A stretch of DNA of 49,228 nucleotides from Candidatus Zhuqueibacterota bacterium (GCA_016927835.1 JAFGMA010000402.1:1-49228), one strand, 5' to 3'. Shown: positions 8,891-17,966, counted from the stretch's first letter. The notes: generated by a model not told the origin, from the letters alone. Numbers and translations are program-made.

Positions 8891-9976
8891 TTACCGTTTA
8901 ATGCGCGCGCTGCCACCTTTATAAACGTGCATCAATTCATCCAGCGTGATCATGCTTGTATCGCCGCGCGTACTTTGCAGCAAGGCGCCATGAGCGGCAC
9001 CCAGATTTACACATTCCTGAGGTGTCATTCCGTTTAGCAAGCCGTAAACCGTGCCACTGCAGAAACCATCCCCGCCACCGACGCGGTCTTCAATTTCCAG
9101 ATTTTCATAGCGCACCGACTGGAAGAAATCACCGTCGTAGTACAGGATCGCGGACCAATTATTGAGAAGCCCGCTCACGACCTCCCTGAGCGTGGTGCCC
9201 ACAGCCAGTACGTGCGGATATTGCGTCACCACCCTTTTCACCATTTTTTTATAGGCTTCGATGGGCAGCGTTTTGAGATTTTCATCGGTTCCTTCCACCT
9301 CGAATCCGAGTACTTTTTGGAAATCCTCTTCATTTCCGATGAGCACGTCGATGTATTTTACGAGCTTTTTCGTAGTGGCGATTGCTTGCTGACTCGTCCA
9401 GAGCTTGCTGCGAAAATTCAGATCATAGCTAACGATTGTACAGGCTTCGTGCGCTGCCTGCATGGCTTCCTCTACAACCACTGCGCATGAATCACTGAGA
9501 GCCGTGAAAATACCGCCGGTATGGAACCAGCGGACACCGCGCGTATTGAAAATCCGTTTCCAGTTGACTTCGCCCGGCTTTATATGCGATGTTGCCGAAT
9601 GACCGCGATCGTACATGGTAACACTCGACCGTACGCCAATTCCCACCTCGGTGAAATTCAATCCGATGCGATCTGCTTTGCCAACGCCATCATAAGGAAC
9701 CCAGACGACTTCGCTGATATCCATGCCACTGGCTTGCGCGTGATTTCGGATAAACGCACCCAATGGATTTTTCACCAGCCGGGATGTCCAACCGGTTCGA
9801 AGTCCAAGACGCGACAACGCATACGCGACATTATATTCGCCGCCACCGACCCAGGCTTCGAAATACGGTGTCAATTCAATACGCTGGTGTCCCGGCGGAC
9901 TCAATCGAATCATACATTCACCCAGCGATAACAAATCCAGTTCACATGCCTCTGCGGATTTTAGCTTCAAAGCCAT
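8891..9976 (-). CDS. PfkB-family sugar kinase, probably 2-keto-3-deoxygluconate kinase
   Basis: A 361-residue ribokinase/PfkB carbohydrate kinase. The N-terminal substrate region has VGGGEYNVAYALSRLGL at about 43-59 and the C-terminal ATP site has DRVGGGDGFCSGTVYG, with catalytic base Asp303. The opening LLSLGECMIRLSPPGHQRI and the overall length are typical of 2-dehydro-3-deoxygluconokinases (KdgK), which phosphorylate KDG to KDPG in hexuronate breakdown. Other PfkB substrates cannot be excluded. GGAGG lies 6 bases before the ATG. The gene is divergent from an MFS transporter with a 329-base shared control region, which fits a pair for uptake and phosphorylation of a sugar acid. Confidence 0.75.
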   Translation of the reverse strand: MALKLKSAEACELDLLSLGECMIRLSPPGHQRIELTPYFEAWVGGGEYNVAYALSRLGLRTGWTSRLVKNPLGAFIRNHAQASGMDISEVVWVPYDGVGKADRIGLNFTEVGIGVRSSVTMYDRGHSATSHIKPGEVNWKRIFNTRGVRWFHTGGIFTALSDSCAVVVEEAMQAAHEACTIVSYDLNFRSKLWTSQQAIATTKKLVKYIDVLIGNEEDFQKVLGFEVEGTDENLKTLPIEAYKKMVKRVVTQYPHVLAVGTTLREVVSGLLNNWSAILYYDGDFFQSVRYENLEIEDRVGGGDGFCSGTVYGLLNGMTPQECVNLGAAHGALLQSTRGDTSMITLDELMHVYKGGSARIKR

Positions 9977-10305
9977 TCCATGCCTCCGATTTTCGAATGA
10001 TCAATTAGTTTATCGTAATGCAAAACGCTCGAACCACATAAAAAAAACTTCAGCTAATATAGCAAATTCATTCTAAAAATCAAGCGAAAATTGCACTGAC
10101 CTGGTAATGCCTCAGTTGTGGGAGGAGAAAAAGCCATTTAAAGGTTCGGAGCCTTTGAATGGCTAAAGTACAAGTTTTGACTTGACTTTGCTGAATTTGA
10201 TTAGTAAATTGACAGTCAAATCAAATTGTGCAAAAAAATGGCAACAAACGCTTTCCCGAAGTACGCTTCATCGAATTCAAATTCATTCCCGGAGGTCACC
10301 ACGTT
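9977..10305. promoter_or_regulatory. Shared divergent control region, kinase/MFS
   Basis: Gene-free region between the divergent kinase and transporter. It contains a strong hairpin at 10132-10164 and a plus-strand promoter candidate: TTGACT at 10182-10187, a 17-base spacer, and TAAATT at 10205-10210, about 100 bases before the MFS start. The direct duplication TTGACTTGACT sits at the -35. Confidence 0.4.
10132..10164 (+). repeat. Hairpin upstream of MFS gene
   Basis: Arms of 13 bases at 10132-10144 (AGCCATTTAAAGG) and 10152-10164 (CCTTTGAATGGCT), loop TTCGGAG, with a single G-T pair. There is no T tract after it, so it is more likely a binding site or RNA structure than a terminator. Confidence 0.6.
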
Positions 10306-11553
10306 ATGAATCAATCGAATGCGCACCCATCTTCGCAGACACAGGCATACATCCTCGGCTATATGGCTTTGTTTTTAATCAGCCTGGCTGCAATGGCAAG
10401 CTATTTTGCCTACGATTGTATCGGACCGTTAACACCCCTGCTTAAAGAAAAACTGCAATTATCGACAACCCAGGTTTACTGGCTCTACAGCATCTACTCC
10501 GTTCCGGTGATCATCTTTGTGGTAATTGGCGGTGTGCTCTCGGATAGACTTGGTGTCAAGAAGTCGGCGATTCTCTTCACGGCGCTATTCACCTTGGGCA
10601 CAATTCTCACTGCCAGCCAAAACTTTGCGGTGATGATCATCGGTCGCTTTCTGTTCGGCATCGGCGCCGAATGTTATTATGTCGTGATGAATAAAATTTT
10701 GGCGAAATGGTTTAAAGATAAGGGATTGGCGCTGGCGTTTGGTGTCAACCTGTTTTTGTGCCGCGGCGGAACCTACGCCGCTTTTTTCGGGCTGCCCTGG
10801 ATCGCTGAGAATTTCACTTTATCCGATGCGCTCTGGTTGGTCGCCGCGATCAATATCGGCGGTTTGCTCGCTACGGTTATTTATATTTTCATAGATCGTT
10901 ACGGTGAGAAGAAAAAATACGTCTCATTTGTAGAGGCGGAAGAAGAGGCTTTTGAACTGGGCTCGGTATTCAAGCTGCCGCTTTCATTCTGGGTCATCAG
11001 TCTGCTCTGTGTCACTTATTATTCAGCGATATTTCCATTTCAGGGCTGCGCCACCGACTTTTTCACCGAGCGCTATAACCTGAATACAATCGCGGCTGCG
11101 AGATTGGCGGGCACTATAATCCTTATCTCGATGTTTACCACATGGATTTTTGGCGCGATTGTCGATCGTATCGGAAAACGCGCCTCAATGCTGATTATCG
11201 GATCAATCGCCATGATTCCCTGCCATTTTTTAATGGGATACTCGTACATTTCACCCTGGATTCCCATGATCGTGTTGGGCTTCTCCTTCTCGCTCGTGCC
11301 GGCTGCTCTTTGGCCCGCGTTGCCGCTAATGGTCAAGGAAAACCAACTGGGAACCGCTTACGGCGTCATCGCGATGGTGCAAAATGTGGGTCTTTTCATC
11401 TTTCCGCTGGCGGTCGGTGCCATACGTGACTCTTTGGGAAGCTATAATCCGGCGATGATCATGTTTGCCATCCTGGGCATTTTGGGGCTTATTTTCGCAA
11501 TCTGGCTGAAAATTGTGGAAGCAAAAGGCGGTCATTACCTCGAAAAAGCCTGA
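10306..11553 (+). CDS. MFS transporter, probably sugar acid or carboxylate
   Basis: A 415-residue major facilitator protein with twelve predicted membrane helices. The loop between helices 2 and 3 carries the MFS signature GVLSDRLGVKK near residue 80, and a second half-signature, FGAIVDRIGKR, follows helix 8. Many open frames put the start at 10228, but GGAGG lies 10 bases before the ATG at 10306 and the first 26 codons of the longer frame are unlike a transporter start, so 10306 is chosen. Substrate is not readable from sequence. The divergent PfkB kinase suggests a sugar acid. A TPR lipoprotein follows 86 bases downstream on the same strand. Confidence 0.8.
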   Translation: MNQSNAHPSSQTQAYILGYMALFLISLAAMASYFAYDCIGPLTPLLKEKLQLSTTQVYWLYSIYSVPVIIFVVIGGVLSDRLGVKKSAILFTALFTLGTILTASQNFAVMIIGRFLFGIGAECYYVVMNKILAKWFKDKGLALAFGVNLFLCRGGTYAAFFGLPWIAENFTLSDALWLVAAINIGGLLATVIYIFIDRYGEKKKYVSFVEAEEEAFELGSVFKLPLSFWVISLLCVTYYSAIFPFQGCATDFFTERYNLNTIAAARLAGTIILISMFTTWIFGAIVDRIGKRASMLIIGSIAMIPCHFLMGYSYISPWIPMIVLGFSFSLVPAALWPALPLMVKENQLGTAYGVIAMVQNVGLFIFPLAVGAIRDSLGSYNPAMIMFAILGILGLIFAIWLKIVEAKGGHYLEKA

Positions 11554-11579
11554 CAATAATTCTGCAAAAATAATTGTCA
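11551..11579 (+). repeat. Palindrome over the MFS stop codon
   Basis: TGACAAT at 11551-11557 pairs with ATTGTCA at 11573-11579. An inner ATT/AAT pair extends the symmetry after an A-A mismatch. It includes the stop codon and lies 60 bases before the next gene, so it could be a weak terminator or a regulator site. Confidence 0.35.
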
Positions 11580-11639
11580 CCAGATCACTGGATTTGATCG
11601 ATCAGAAAATCAAAAATCACTCTTTCGGAGACCTTCATC

Positions 11640-12695
11640 ATGATTAAAACCATTACCCGTAACTATGTAAGTCGGACCATTCTGCTTATGTCAATACTGA
11701 TGTTGGCATGTGTCAGCAAGCATGAAGAGCTCTGTACCAAAGGTTTGCAGATGTACCAGCAGGCGCAGTACGAAAAAGCCATCGAAGCGTTTGAATCCTA
11801 TCTGAAAAGCAACCCGGATTTTCAAAAGGGCTGGCTGAATTGGAATCCGACGTTTGAGCGCGCCCTGACTGCATTGGGCAATTCGTATTACCAGGTCAAA
11901 GCATTTTCCAAAGCCATTGAAGCTTATGATCGGTCGATCCGGATAGGTGGGAACCGGGCATACAATGTGCCGAATCATTTCAACAAAGGATTGGCTCAAT
12001 TCAAGCTGGCGCAATACGATAGCGCGCGGGCAGCTTTTGATCTCGTCGATGATCGAAAATTGAATAATCCGAAGACGCTTATATTTAAATCGGATATCTA
12101 CACAAAACAGGCTAGATACGACACCGCCCTTTTTCTCATTGATAAATGCATCGAGGTGAGCCAACTGAAGGGACAGGCATTGATTCGAAAAGTCAAACTC
12201 TACATTGAGAAAGGAATGCCGGATTCATCGCTGTCACATTATAAGGCGATGTTGGGAATGGTTCACGACAGTACCTTTGCGCTTTTTACCGAAGAGCTCG
12301 GTATCATGGAAACCTATTTCGCGCACCCACCCGCCGAGGGCGATAGCGTGGCATTTTATAAATCGGAGGCATTGGAAAAAATCGTGGAGGGTGATTTTAA
12401 CTCAGCGGAGAAGCGTCTGGCGCAGGCGTTGAAATTTGGCGCTGATGACATCGATATTCACAATCAATTGGGTGATGTGAATATGGCGCAGGGCAAGGTT
12501 GATCAAGCGATTGCTGCCTATCAAAAAGCGTTGGCTTCAGATAGGCTGGCGGTCAATTCGATGTGGAAGCTGGCAAATGCAACTCTGAAAAAGGGCGAAA
12601 TGGAACACGCCAGACAGCTTTATCTGAAAATCAGGGTGCTTCAGCCGGATAACTTATTTGCAAACGTAGCCTTGCGGCTGCATTTCGAAGAATAA
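11640..12695 (+). CDS. TPR-repeat lipoprotein
   Basis: A 351-residue lipoprotein. The signal peptide ends in a lipobox-like LMLAC at residues 20-24, giving lipidated Cys24. The mature part is a tetratricopeptide array: YQQAQYEKAIEAFESYLKSN, a second unit around ALGNSYYQVKAFSKAIEAYD, a third at FNKGLAQFKLAQYDSARAAF, a gap, and a final pair at about 255-345 (LGDVNMAQGKVDQAIAAYQK). It probably acts as a periplasmic-facing scaffold on a membrane; no partner is evident. GGAG lies 9 bases before the ATG. It may be cotranscribed with the MFS gene, but the 86-base gap and intervening palindrome leave this open. Confidence 0.8.
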   Translation: MIKTITRNYVSRTILLMSILMLACVSKHEELCTKGLQMYQQAQYEKAIEAFESYLKSNPDFQKGWLNWNPTFERALTALGNSYYQVKAFSKAIEAYDRSIRIGGNRAYNVPNHFNKGLAQFKLAQYDSARAAFDLVDDRKLNNPKTLIFKSDIYTKQARYDTALFLIDKCIEVSQLKGQALIRKVKLYIEKGMPDSSLSHYKAMLGMVHDSTFALFTEELGIMETYFAHPPAEGDSVAFYKSEALEKIVEGDFNSAEKRLAQALKFGADDIDIHNQLGDVNMAQGKVDQAIAAYQKALASDRLAVNSMWKLANATLKKGEMEHARQLYLKIRVLQPDNLFANVALRLHFEE

Positions 12696-12737
12696 ATCCG
12701 AACCGGAAAACGCTGCAATCTATCGCTGTTCCCCGAT

Positions 12738-13562
12738 TCACTCAACGCGAAATTGCAGCGTATGTTCATACATCCCGCCGAGGTATAATTCCAGCCGGTA
12801 AATTCCCGGATGCCACTCCGATCCTTCGGGATGAAATTCGATACTTCCCTGTCGTTGATTCGACAGATTGGTAGTGAACGAGTCGATGATGCGGTCCTGA
12901 TTCGGTCCGGCAGGAGCCTCTTCGATCAGGACAGCTTTCAACGTTGAATTCGCAAGGATTCGTCTCACGGAATAGTTGCAGTAAACCACCGGTGTCGCGC
13001 GATCTAGCAGTACAATCGAATCTTTTCCGTTGGTCCCGAGTGCCTGGTTTTGGCTCGTGATTTCCGCTTTGATAAAGCTGTGCCCCACACGAAATTTCCT
13101 GGAAATAGACGTCTGACTTTGTGATTTTAAGTCGGTTAAGGTGATTGTAATTTTATATAAATCAATCGGCAAGTCGCCAATGCCGCTCAGAGTCAAATCG
13201 GCGTATAACAGCGTATCATTTTCTTGTACTACAAATTTCAGTTCTCCCAGAGCGATATTCTGGGCGATCCCCGGCTTTGTCAGACTTTCAATACTGGCAC
13301 AGGCTTGCAGCTTTGCCGAGTATGTTGCGCCGGTGCGATACAATGTGCAATTCGCGGGTTCGATGTAAATATTCATCGCCGAATTCATTTTGAAAAGATT
13401 GGTCGGTCGAAGCGCATATTCCCGAAAGCCCACCGTATATCCCGTTGTTAAAATAATTTGCCTGATAGCAAATTCGGCGGCGTACCCGGAGCATGCGTTC
13501 AGTATGCTCAAAATATAGAAAGTTTGTGCCAGATTTGTTAACCAATTTTTCGGGCGTGCCAT
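12738..13562 (-). CDS. Secreted protein of unknown function
   Basis: I do not recognise a family. The open frame runs from 13850, but the ATG at 13562 has GGA 9 bases upstream and begins a plausible signal peptide (ARPKNW then a hydrophobic run to about residue 28, NACSGYAAEF). The first 96 codons of the long frame look non-coding. That gives 274 residues. The mature part is beta-rich. The end, about residues 235-274 (EGSEWHPGIYRLELYLGG), resembles the terminal strand of immunoglobulin-like or FlgD-like domains that finish with a P-G-x-Y-R-x-E pattern. Convergent with the TPR lipoprotein gene, 42 bases apart. Confidence 0.6.
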   Translation of the reverse strand: MARPKNWLTNLAQTFYILSILNACSGYAAEFAIRQIILTTGYTVGFREYALRPTNLFKMNSAMNIYIEPANCTLYRTGATYSAKLQACASIESLTKPGIAQNIALGELKFVVQENDTLLYADLTLSGIGDLPIDLYKITITLTDLKSQSQTSISRKFRVGHSFIKAEITSQNQALGTNGKDSIVLLDRATPVVYCNYSVRRILANSTLKAVLIEEAPAGPNQDRIIDSFTTNLSNQRQGSIEFHPEGSEWHPGIYRLELYLGGMYEHTLQFRVE

Positions 13563-14101
13563 GCTTACAATCCGGTGAATTCCACTGTTTACTGAAACAG
13601 AAAGTTGAAGTGTTATGCAAATCAAATGAAGCGCCGATTCGGCTTGCTGACTAAATCGCAAACGGTACACGGCTGCAATAATTGCACCGATAACAACAGG
13701 TTGAAACAAAAAATCGTCCCGGAAGCAAAGCATCGGTAAGAACCGGGAATTGAAAGGCGACATATTGCTGCCAGCCTTACAATCATTTTTTTGCCGGTCA
13801 TTATGATTCAGTAGAAAGAATCCGGTTTTTTCAAGATTGGTGGATTTCACATTTAAATTATCCCAATAAATTCTGTTTCATTGACACTTTTTTACAGCGG
13901 ATTTGCCGTCATCGCAGGCTCCCTAATAGAAGCTGAGAACCTGAGTTTGAGGAGCTATTAATTCTATCTGAAATTTCCTTGACAATAAGTAATTTTTGGC
14001 TTATATTGTTTTTAGCCTGTTCATCTAATTTTGTTGTATAATCTATTTAAATTTAAAAGATTACGTATAGCTATTATCCTAAATTCCAACGGAGGCAAAA
14101 C
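13563..14101. other. Intergenic region with ald promoter
   Basis: The left 290 bases are an open minus-strand frame without coding character. The right part carries the promoter of the alanine dehydrogenase gene and its leader. No other gene is supported. Confidence 0.5.
13979..14007 (+). promoter_or_regulatory. Consensus sigma70 promoter of ald
   Basis: TTGACA at 13979-13984, 17-base spacer, TATATT at 14002-14007. It is expected to start RNA near 14014, giving a leader of about 88 bases to the ATG at 14102. Confidence 0.7.
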
Positions 14102-15217
14102 ATGCTAGTCGGTGTGCTAAAAGAAATCAAGAAAAACGAAAATCGCGTTTCCTTGCTACCTTCAGGCGTTGAGTTGTTGAAGTATAATGGGCATTCGGTT
14201 CTGGCTGAAAAAGATTGCGGCGTGCAGAGTGGCTTTTCAAATGAGCAATATGCGAAAGCCGGAGCGGAAATTGTCGACACCGCTGCCGAGCTTTATAAGC
14301 GCGCTGAAATGGTGATGAAAGTCAAAGAACCAATGCCTGTTGAATATAACCTGATTCGGGAAAACCAGATTGTGTTTACGTACTTTCATTTCGCCGCCTC
14401 ACGCGAATTAACCGACGCAATCATCAAATCTAAAAGCATAGCAATTGCTTATGAAACAATCACCAAAGCCGATGGCAGCCTCCCGTTGCTTACCCCAATG
14501 AGTGAGGTAGCAGGTCGAATGGCAATTCAGCAAGGCGCGACTCACCTCCAGAAAGAAACCGGCGGATTGGGCAAGCTATTAGGCGGCGTGCCCGGTGTTG
14601 AACCCGGTCTGGTTGTCATTTTAGGCGGCGGCGTGGTTGGGACGAATGCGGCAAAGATGGCTGCCGGTTTGGGTGCCAGGGTAGTCATTATGGATACGAA
14701 TCTTGATCGGCTGAGATACCTGGACGATGTCATGCCCAAAAATGTGATCACCATGATGTCGAATCCGGCAAACATCCGAACCATGATTGCGCAAGCCGAT
14801 CTGCTGGTAGGGGCTGTGTTGATTCCGGGCGCAAAAGCCCCCAAACTGGTTACACGGGAAATGCTCAAGCTGATGAAACCCGGTGCGGTAATGGTGGATG
14901 TATCCATCGATCAGGGAGGGTGTATCGAAACCATGAAACCAACGACCCATGCCGACCCAACTTATGAAATCGATGGTATTGTTCATTATGGCGTGGCGAA
15001 TATGCCCGGTGCTGTCCCACGCACTTCGACGATTGCACTCACCAATGCGACCCTGCCGTATGCCATCGAAATTGCTAACAGAGGATATAAAGCAGCAATT
15101 ATGAGCAATCCGGAGATCAAGCCGGGGGCGAATATCGTGAAAGGACTGGTGACATTCAAAGGCGTGGCGGAGGCATTCGACTTGCCTTACACACCCATTG
15201 AGAAGGTTCTGGGATAA
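14102..15217 (+). CDS. ald: Alanine dehydrogenase
   Basis: NAD-dependent alanine dehydrogenase, reversibly converting L-alanine to pyruvate and ammonia. Length (371) and sequence follow the family closely. The substrate-binding residues Arg15 (NENRVSLLP), Lys75 (MKVKEPMPVEY) and catalytic His96 (YFHFAAS) sit at their family positions. The NAD fold GGGVVGTNAAKMAAGLGA covers about 178-195, and the catalytic Asp is in VDVSIDQGG near 270. GGAGG lies 7 bases before the ATG, with a consensus promoter further up. Single gene, followed by a strong hairpin. Role inferred: alanine use as carbon or nitrogen source, or alanine formation to dispose of reductant. Confidence 0.95.
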   Translation: MLVGVLKEIKKNENRVSLLPSGVELLKYNGHSVLAEKDCGVQSGFSNEQYAKAGAEIVDTAAELYKRAEMVMKVKEPMPVEYNLIRENQIVFTYFHFAASRELTDAIIKSKSIAIAYETITKADGSLPLLTPMSEVAGRMAIQQGATHLQKETGGLGKLLGGVPGVEPGLVVILGGGVVGTNAAKMAAGLGARVVIMDTNLDRLRYLDDVMPKNVITMMSNPANIRTMIAQADLLVGAVLIPGAKAPKLVTREMLKLMKPGAVMVDVSIDQGGCIETMKPTTHADPTYEIDGIVHYGVANMPGAVPRTSTIALTNATLPYAIEIANRGYKAAIMSNPEIKPGANIVKGLVTFKGVAEAFDLPYTPIEKVLG

Positions 15218-15254
15218 TGCCCGGCGAAAGATGGGAAATGCTTTTTAATTTGTC

Positions 15255-15293
15255 CCGGGGGGAAATAGCGATTGATCTGTTATTTTCCCCCGG
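15255..15293 (+). terminator. Stem-loop after ald
   Basis: Thirteen-base arms at 15255-15267 (CCGGGGGGAAATA) and 15281-15293 (TATTTTCCCCCGG) with a 13-base loop, one G-T pair. It lies 38 bases after the ald stop. No T tract follows, so it may be a stabilising hairpin rather than an intrinsic terminator. Confidence 0.5.
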
Positions 15294-15449
15294 CGTACAA
15301 ATTCCCCGGAATACAGCAATGAAGCAGAATTCCGCTAACCGATACCGTAACGTATATTGGGGGGAGAAGATTCAAAGCATTTACACTAACATGGACTGCT
15401 TTGCTTTGCACTCATTCATTGGATTGATTTTGTAACTTCATTTCCTGAA

Positions 15450-15827
15450 TCACTTATGCTTCAGCGTCCCTTCGGGTACATCCAATACGCCCCTGTCAAC
15501 GCCAACAATCGATAAGGATTCGGCGGCAAATTTTTCCTTCAAAAATGATATTGCCTTGCCGGTATCAATATCTTCCCCGCAGGTGAATACATCGACCGCA
15601 CAATATCCGTATTCGGGCCAGGTGTGTACCGAAAAATGCGACTCCGCGATAACCACTACCCCGCTTATGCCGTGCGGACTGAATTTATGGAAAACACTAT
15701 CGATGAGCGTCGCACCGGAAACCCTGACCGCATCCAAGAGCAGCTCTTCCATCATTTTCCCGTCATTCAAAATATCACGATTGCATCCATAATATTCGAT
15801 GAGTACGCTCTTTCCAAGTGCATTCAT
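15450..15827 (-). CDS. speH: S-adenosylmethionine decarboxylase proenzyme
   Basis: Pyruvoyl-dependent AdoMet decarboxylase of the short prokaryotic class (125 residues), which makes the aminopropyl donor for spermidine synthesis. The chain should cut itself between Glu62 and Ser63 in AESHFSVHTWPE. Ser63 becomes the pyruvoyl group. His68 and Cys83 (DVFTCGE), needed for processing and catalysis, are at the same positions as in the Thermotoga enzyme. Also named speD in many genomes. GGAGGTGATG upstream of the ATG gives a strong ribosome binding site. No spermidine synthase lies nearby, so the pathway partner is elsewhere. Confidence 0.95.
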   Translation of the reverse strand: MNALGKSVLIEYYGCNRDILNDGKMMEELLLDAVRVSGATLIDSVFHKFSPHGISGVVVIAESHFSVHTWPEYGYCAVDVFTCGEDIDTGKAISFLKEKFAAESLSIVGVDRGVLDVPEGTLKHK

Positions 15828-16117
15828 TCGACATCACCTCCGCGCCGGCAAAAAGCACATTGCCCTGTTGACGCGTTAATTATGCGCGACGATCAAGTGT
15901 GCCCATCCGGCAATAAACTATATAAGCTGCTGAAAATAATTGATTAAATAACCATATAATCATACTAAATTTTTTGATGAAAATCAAGTGATTTTTGTTC
16001 GCGTCGCGAAACGCTGCTTTTTGGATCCGTTCTATAACCTTTGACAGTTTCAAAACCTTCGAAAGGTTTCATGCATCAACCAATATCTGAGGCATTTCAG
16101 AAAAATAAAAAAAACGC
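15828..16117. other. Intergenic region between speH and tetR
   Basis: Divergent spacer. A minus-strand promoter candidate for speH is at 15959-15987. The rest shows no gene. Confidence 0.45.
15959..15987 (-). promoter_or_regulatory. Candidate promoter of speH
   Basis: Minus strand: TTGATT (15982-15987), 17-base spacer, TATGAT (15959-15964). The leader would be about 125 bases. Confidence 0.4.
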
Positions 16118-16146
16118 TTGACAATGAAACTTAATCATTGTATATT
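16118..16146 (+). promoter_or_regulatory. Promoter of TetR-ABC operon with embedded operator
   Basis: TTGACA at 16118-16123, 17-base spacer, TATATT at 16141-16146. The palindrome ACAATGA-N7-TCATTGT (16121-16141) covers the end of the -35, the whole spacer and the first base of the -10. A TetR dimer bound there would block RNA polymerase, so I infer autorepression by the first gene of the operon, 70 bases downstream. Confidence 0.7.
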
Positions 16147-16216
16147 CCGTACGAATTTCATAAGAAAATATATAAATCGTATAAAAAAGAAATTGTAGTA
16201 TGGAGCGTAAGTTTCG

Positions 16217-16813
16217 ATGAATGACATCGATGACCCTAAACTGAAACAGATTGTAAAAACGGCGAAAACATTGTTCTGGAAATACGGGATCAGGCGGGTT
16301 ACAATTGAAGAGATATGTCGTGAAGCAAATGTCAGCAAAATGACTTTCTACAAGCATTTTGCAAACAAAGCCGAATTAGCAAAATTTATCTACATAAAAA
16401 TCCAATCGGAGGCAATGGATAAATATCAGCGGATTATGGCACAACCGATTCCTTATCCTGAAAAAGTCAAGCAATCGATCCTGCTAAAAATCGAATTTAC
16501 CGATGAAATCAGCAAGGAATTTATTACCGACTTCTACAAAACGGCTGATCCCGAGCTTGTGCAATTTTTCAACCAAAAGATGAAGGAAGGGATTCAACAG
16601 GTACTCAATGATTTTATCGATGCCCAGGCGCGCGGCGATCTTCGTCCGGATATCAAGCCGGAATTCATACAATTCTTCCTCGAACAAATGCGTGACATGC
16701 TTCAGGATGAACGGCTTATCCGGTTATACAATTCCCCTCAGGACCTGATCATCGAATTGATTAATTTTTTATTCTACGGTATCCTTCCCAGGGATGAAAA
16801 GATTGAGGAATGA
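16217..16813 (+). CDS. TetR-family repressor
   Basis: A 198-residue regulator. The N-terminal TetR helix-turn-helix spans about residues 10-56 (TLFWKYGIRRVTIEEICREANVSKMTFYKHF split across helices 1-3). The remainder is the helical ligand-binding and dimer domain. It begins a run of six plus-strand genes for an envelope transporter, so it most likely represses this operon and responds to a ligand linked to the transported substance; the ligand is unknown. GGAG lies 11 bases before the ATG. The upstream promoter holds a 7-7-7 palindrome of the size TetR proteins bind. Its stop is 4 bases before the next start. Confidence 0.9.
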   Translation: MNDIDDPKLKQIVKTAKTLFWKYGIRRVTIEEICREANVSKMTFYKHFANKAELAKFIYIKIQSEAMDKYQRIMAQPIPYPEKVKQSILLKIEFTDEISKEFITDFYKTADPELVQFFNQKMKEGIQQVLNDFIDAQARGDLRPDIKPEFIQFFLEQMRDMLQDERLIRLYNSPQDLIIELINFLFYGILPRDEKIEE

Positions 16814-16817
16814 ACGC

Positions 16818-17966
16818 ATGATAAAATTTAGATTGGTGCTTTTTGCCTGCCTTCTGCTGCTCACGGCTACCCTGCTCGCGCTTCCGAAGAAACCTGCCTT
16901 GCGGGGACAGCTTTCCGGATGGGCTACAATCAATCCCGAAAAGCGCTACCAGACCCAAGTTGGATTACGCTACATTCCGGAGGTCTCGTTAGAAACAGCG
17001 CTATCAGCGACCGGCTCACTCGCCATCGAGCTTTCGGCGAATGTTTATCGCTACGGGATTATGAAACAATCGAGCCGCACCGAATTCGAAGGCGATATGA
17101 AACCGTACCGCTTCTGGCTTAGATTTTCCACGCCGCACCTTGAATTGCGCGCAGGTCTTCAAAAAATCAATTTCGGTTCAGCTACGCTGCTAAGACCACT
17201 CATGTGGTTCGATCGGATCGATCCCCGTGATCCGCTGCAACTGACCGATGGTGTTTACGCGCTGCTCGGGCGCTATTATTTCACCAACAATACCAATATC
17301 TGGATTTGGGGGCTCTATGGCAACGATGAATCGAAAGGCTGGGAAGTGATGCCTTCCAGCGATAAGAAGCCCGAATTGGGCGGCAGAATCCAGGTCCCAC
17401 TTTTTACAGGCGAAGTTGCGGTGACATATCACCATCGAACTGCCGAACTCCAAAATACCGCTTTTGCCGGCTGGTATGCCTCGGCGGGAAAAATCCCTGA
17501 GGACCGTATCGGAGTGGACGGAAAATTTGATATCGGCATCGGACTTTGGTTCGAAGGAGTGATGGTGCAGCGCGATATCGAAATATCTCAATTGCGTTAC
17601 CAGCGGATGCTCAACCTGGGATTGGATTACACGTTTAGCCTGGGCAACGGTCTGAATATCATCGGCGAATATATCACCATTGCGACCGCTGACAGGGCTT
17701 TCAGCAGCGGCGAAGGTACGTCATTTTCAGCAGCTTCATTGAATTATCCTTTGGGACTTCTCGATAGCATAACAGCGATGTTCTATTATGATTGGGAAAA
17801 TCAGAATTGGTACCGATTTTTGAATTGGCAGCGGCTATATGACCGTTGGCGCATTTACCTGATTGGCTTCTGGAATCCCGATGAATTTCAAATTTATCAA
17901 ACCCAAACGGAAGGCAGCCTTTTCGCGGGCAAAGGATTTCAGGTGATGCTGGTTTTTAACCATTAA
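16818..17966 (+). CDS. Outer-membrane beta-barrel-like protein
   Basis: A 382-residue exported protein: signal peptide at residues 1-22 (IKFRLVLFACLLLLTATLLAL), then alternating beta strands with many aromatic residues at strand ends (GLWFEGVMVQRDIEIS, YTFSLGNGLNIIGEYITIA, RIYLIGFWNPDEFQIY). This is the pattern of a porin-like barrel of 16 or so strands, and it ends on a hydrophobic strand MLVFNH. The open frame begins 24 bases earlier, but AGGA lies before the ATG at 16818, only 4 bases after the tetR stop. Within the operon it is the only candidate outer-membrane component, so I infer it receives or exports the cargo moved by the ABC complex. The exact family is not recognised. Confidence 0.7.
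   Translation: MIKFRLVLFACLLLLTATLLALPKKPALRGQLSGWATINPEKRYQTQVGLRYIPEVSLETALSATGSLAIELSANVYRYGIMKQSSRTEFEGDMKPYRFWLRFSTPHLELRAGLQKINFGSATLLRPLMWFDRIDPRDPLQLTDGVYALLGRYYFTNNTNIWIWGLYGNDESKGWEVMPSSDKKPELGGRIQVPLFTGEVAVTYHHRTAELQNTAFAGWYASAGKIPEDRIGVDGKFDIGIGLWFEGVMVQRDIEISQLRYQRMLNLGLDYTFSLGNGLNIIGEYITIATADRAFSSGEGTSFSAASLNYPLGLLDSITAMFYYDWENQNWYRFLNWQRLYDRWRIYLIGFWNPDEFQIYQTQTEGSLFAGKGFQVMLVFNH

Noticed and set aside
15217..15435. 72-codon frame starting inside the ald stop (TAATG)
   Set aside because: It runs through the strong hairpin at 15255-15293, has no binding site and no coding character.
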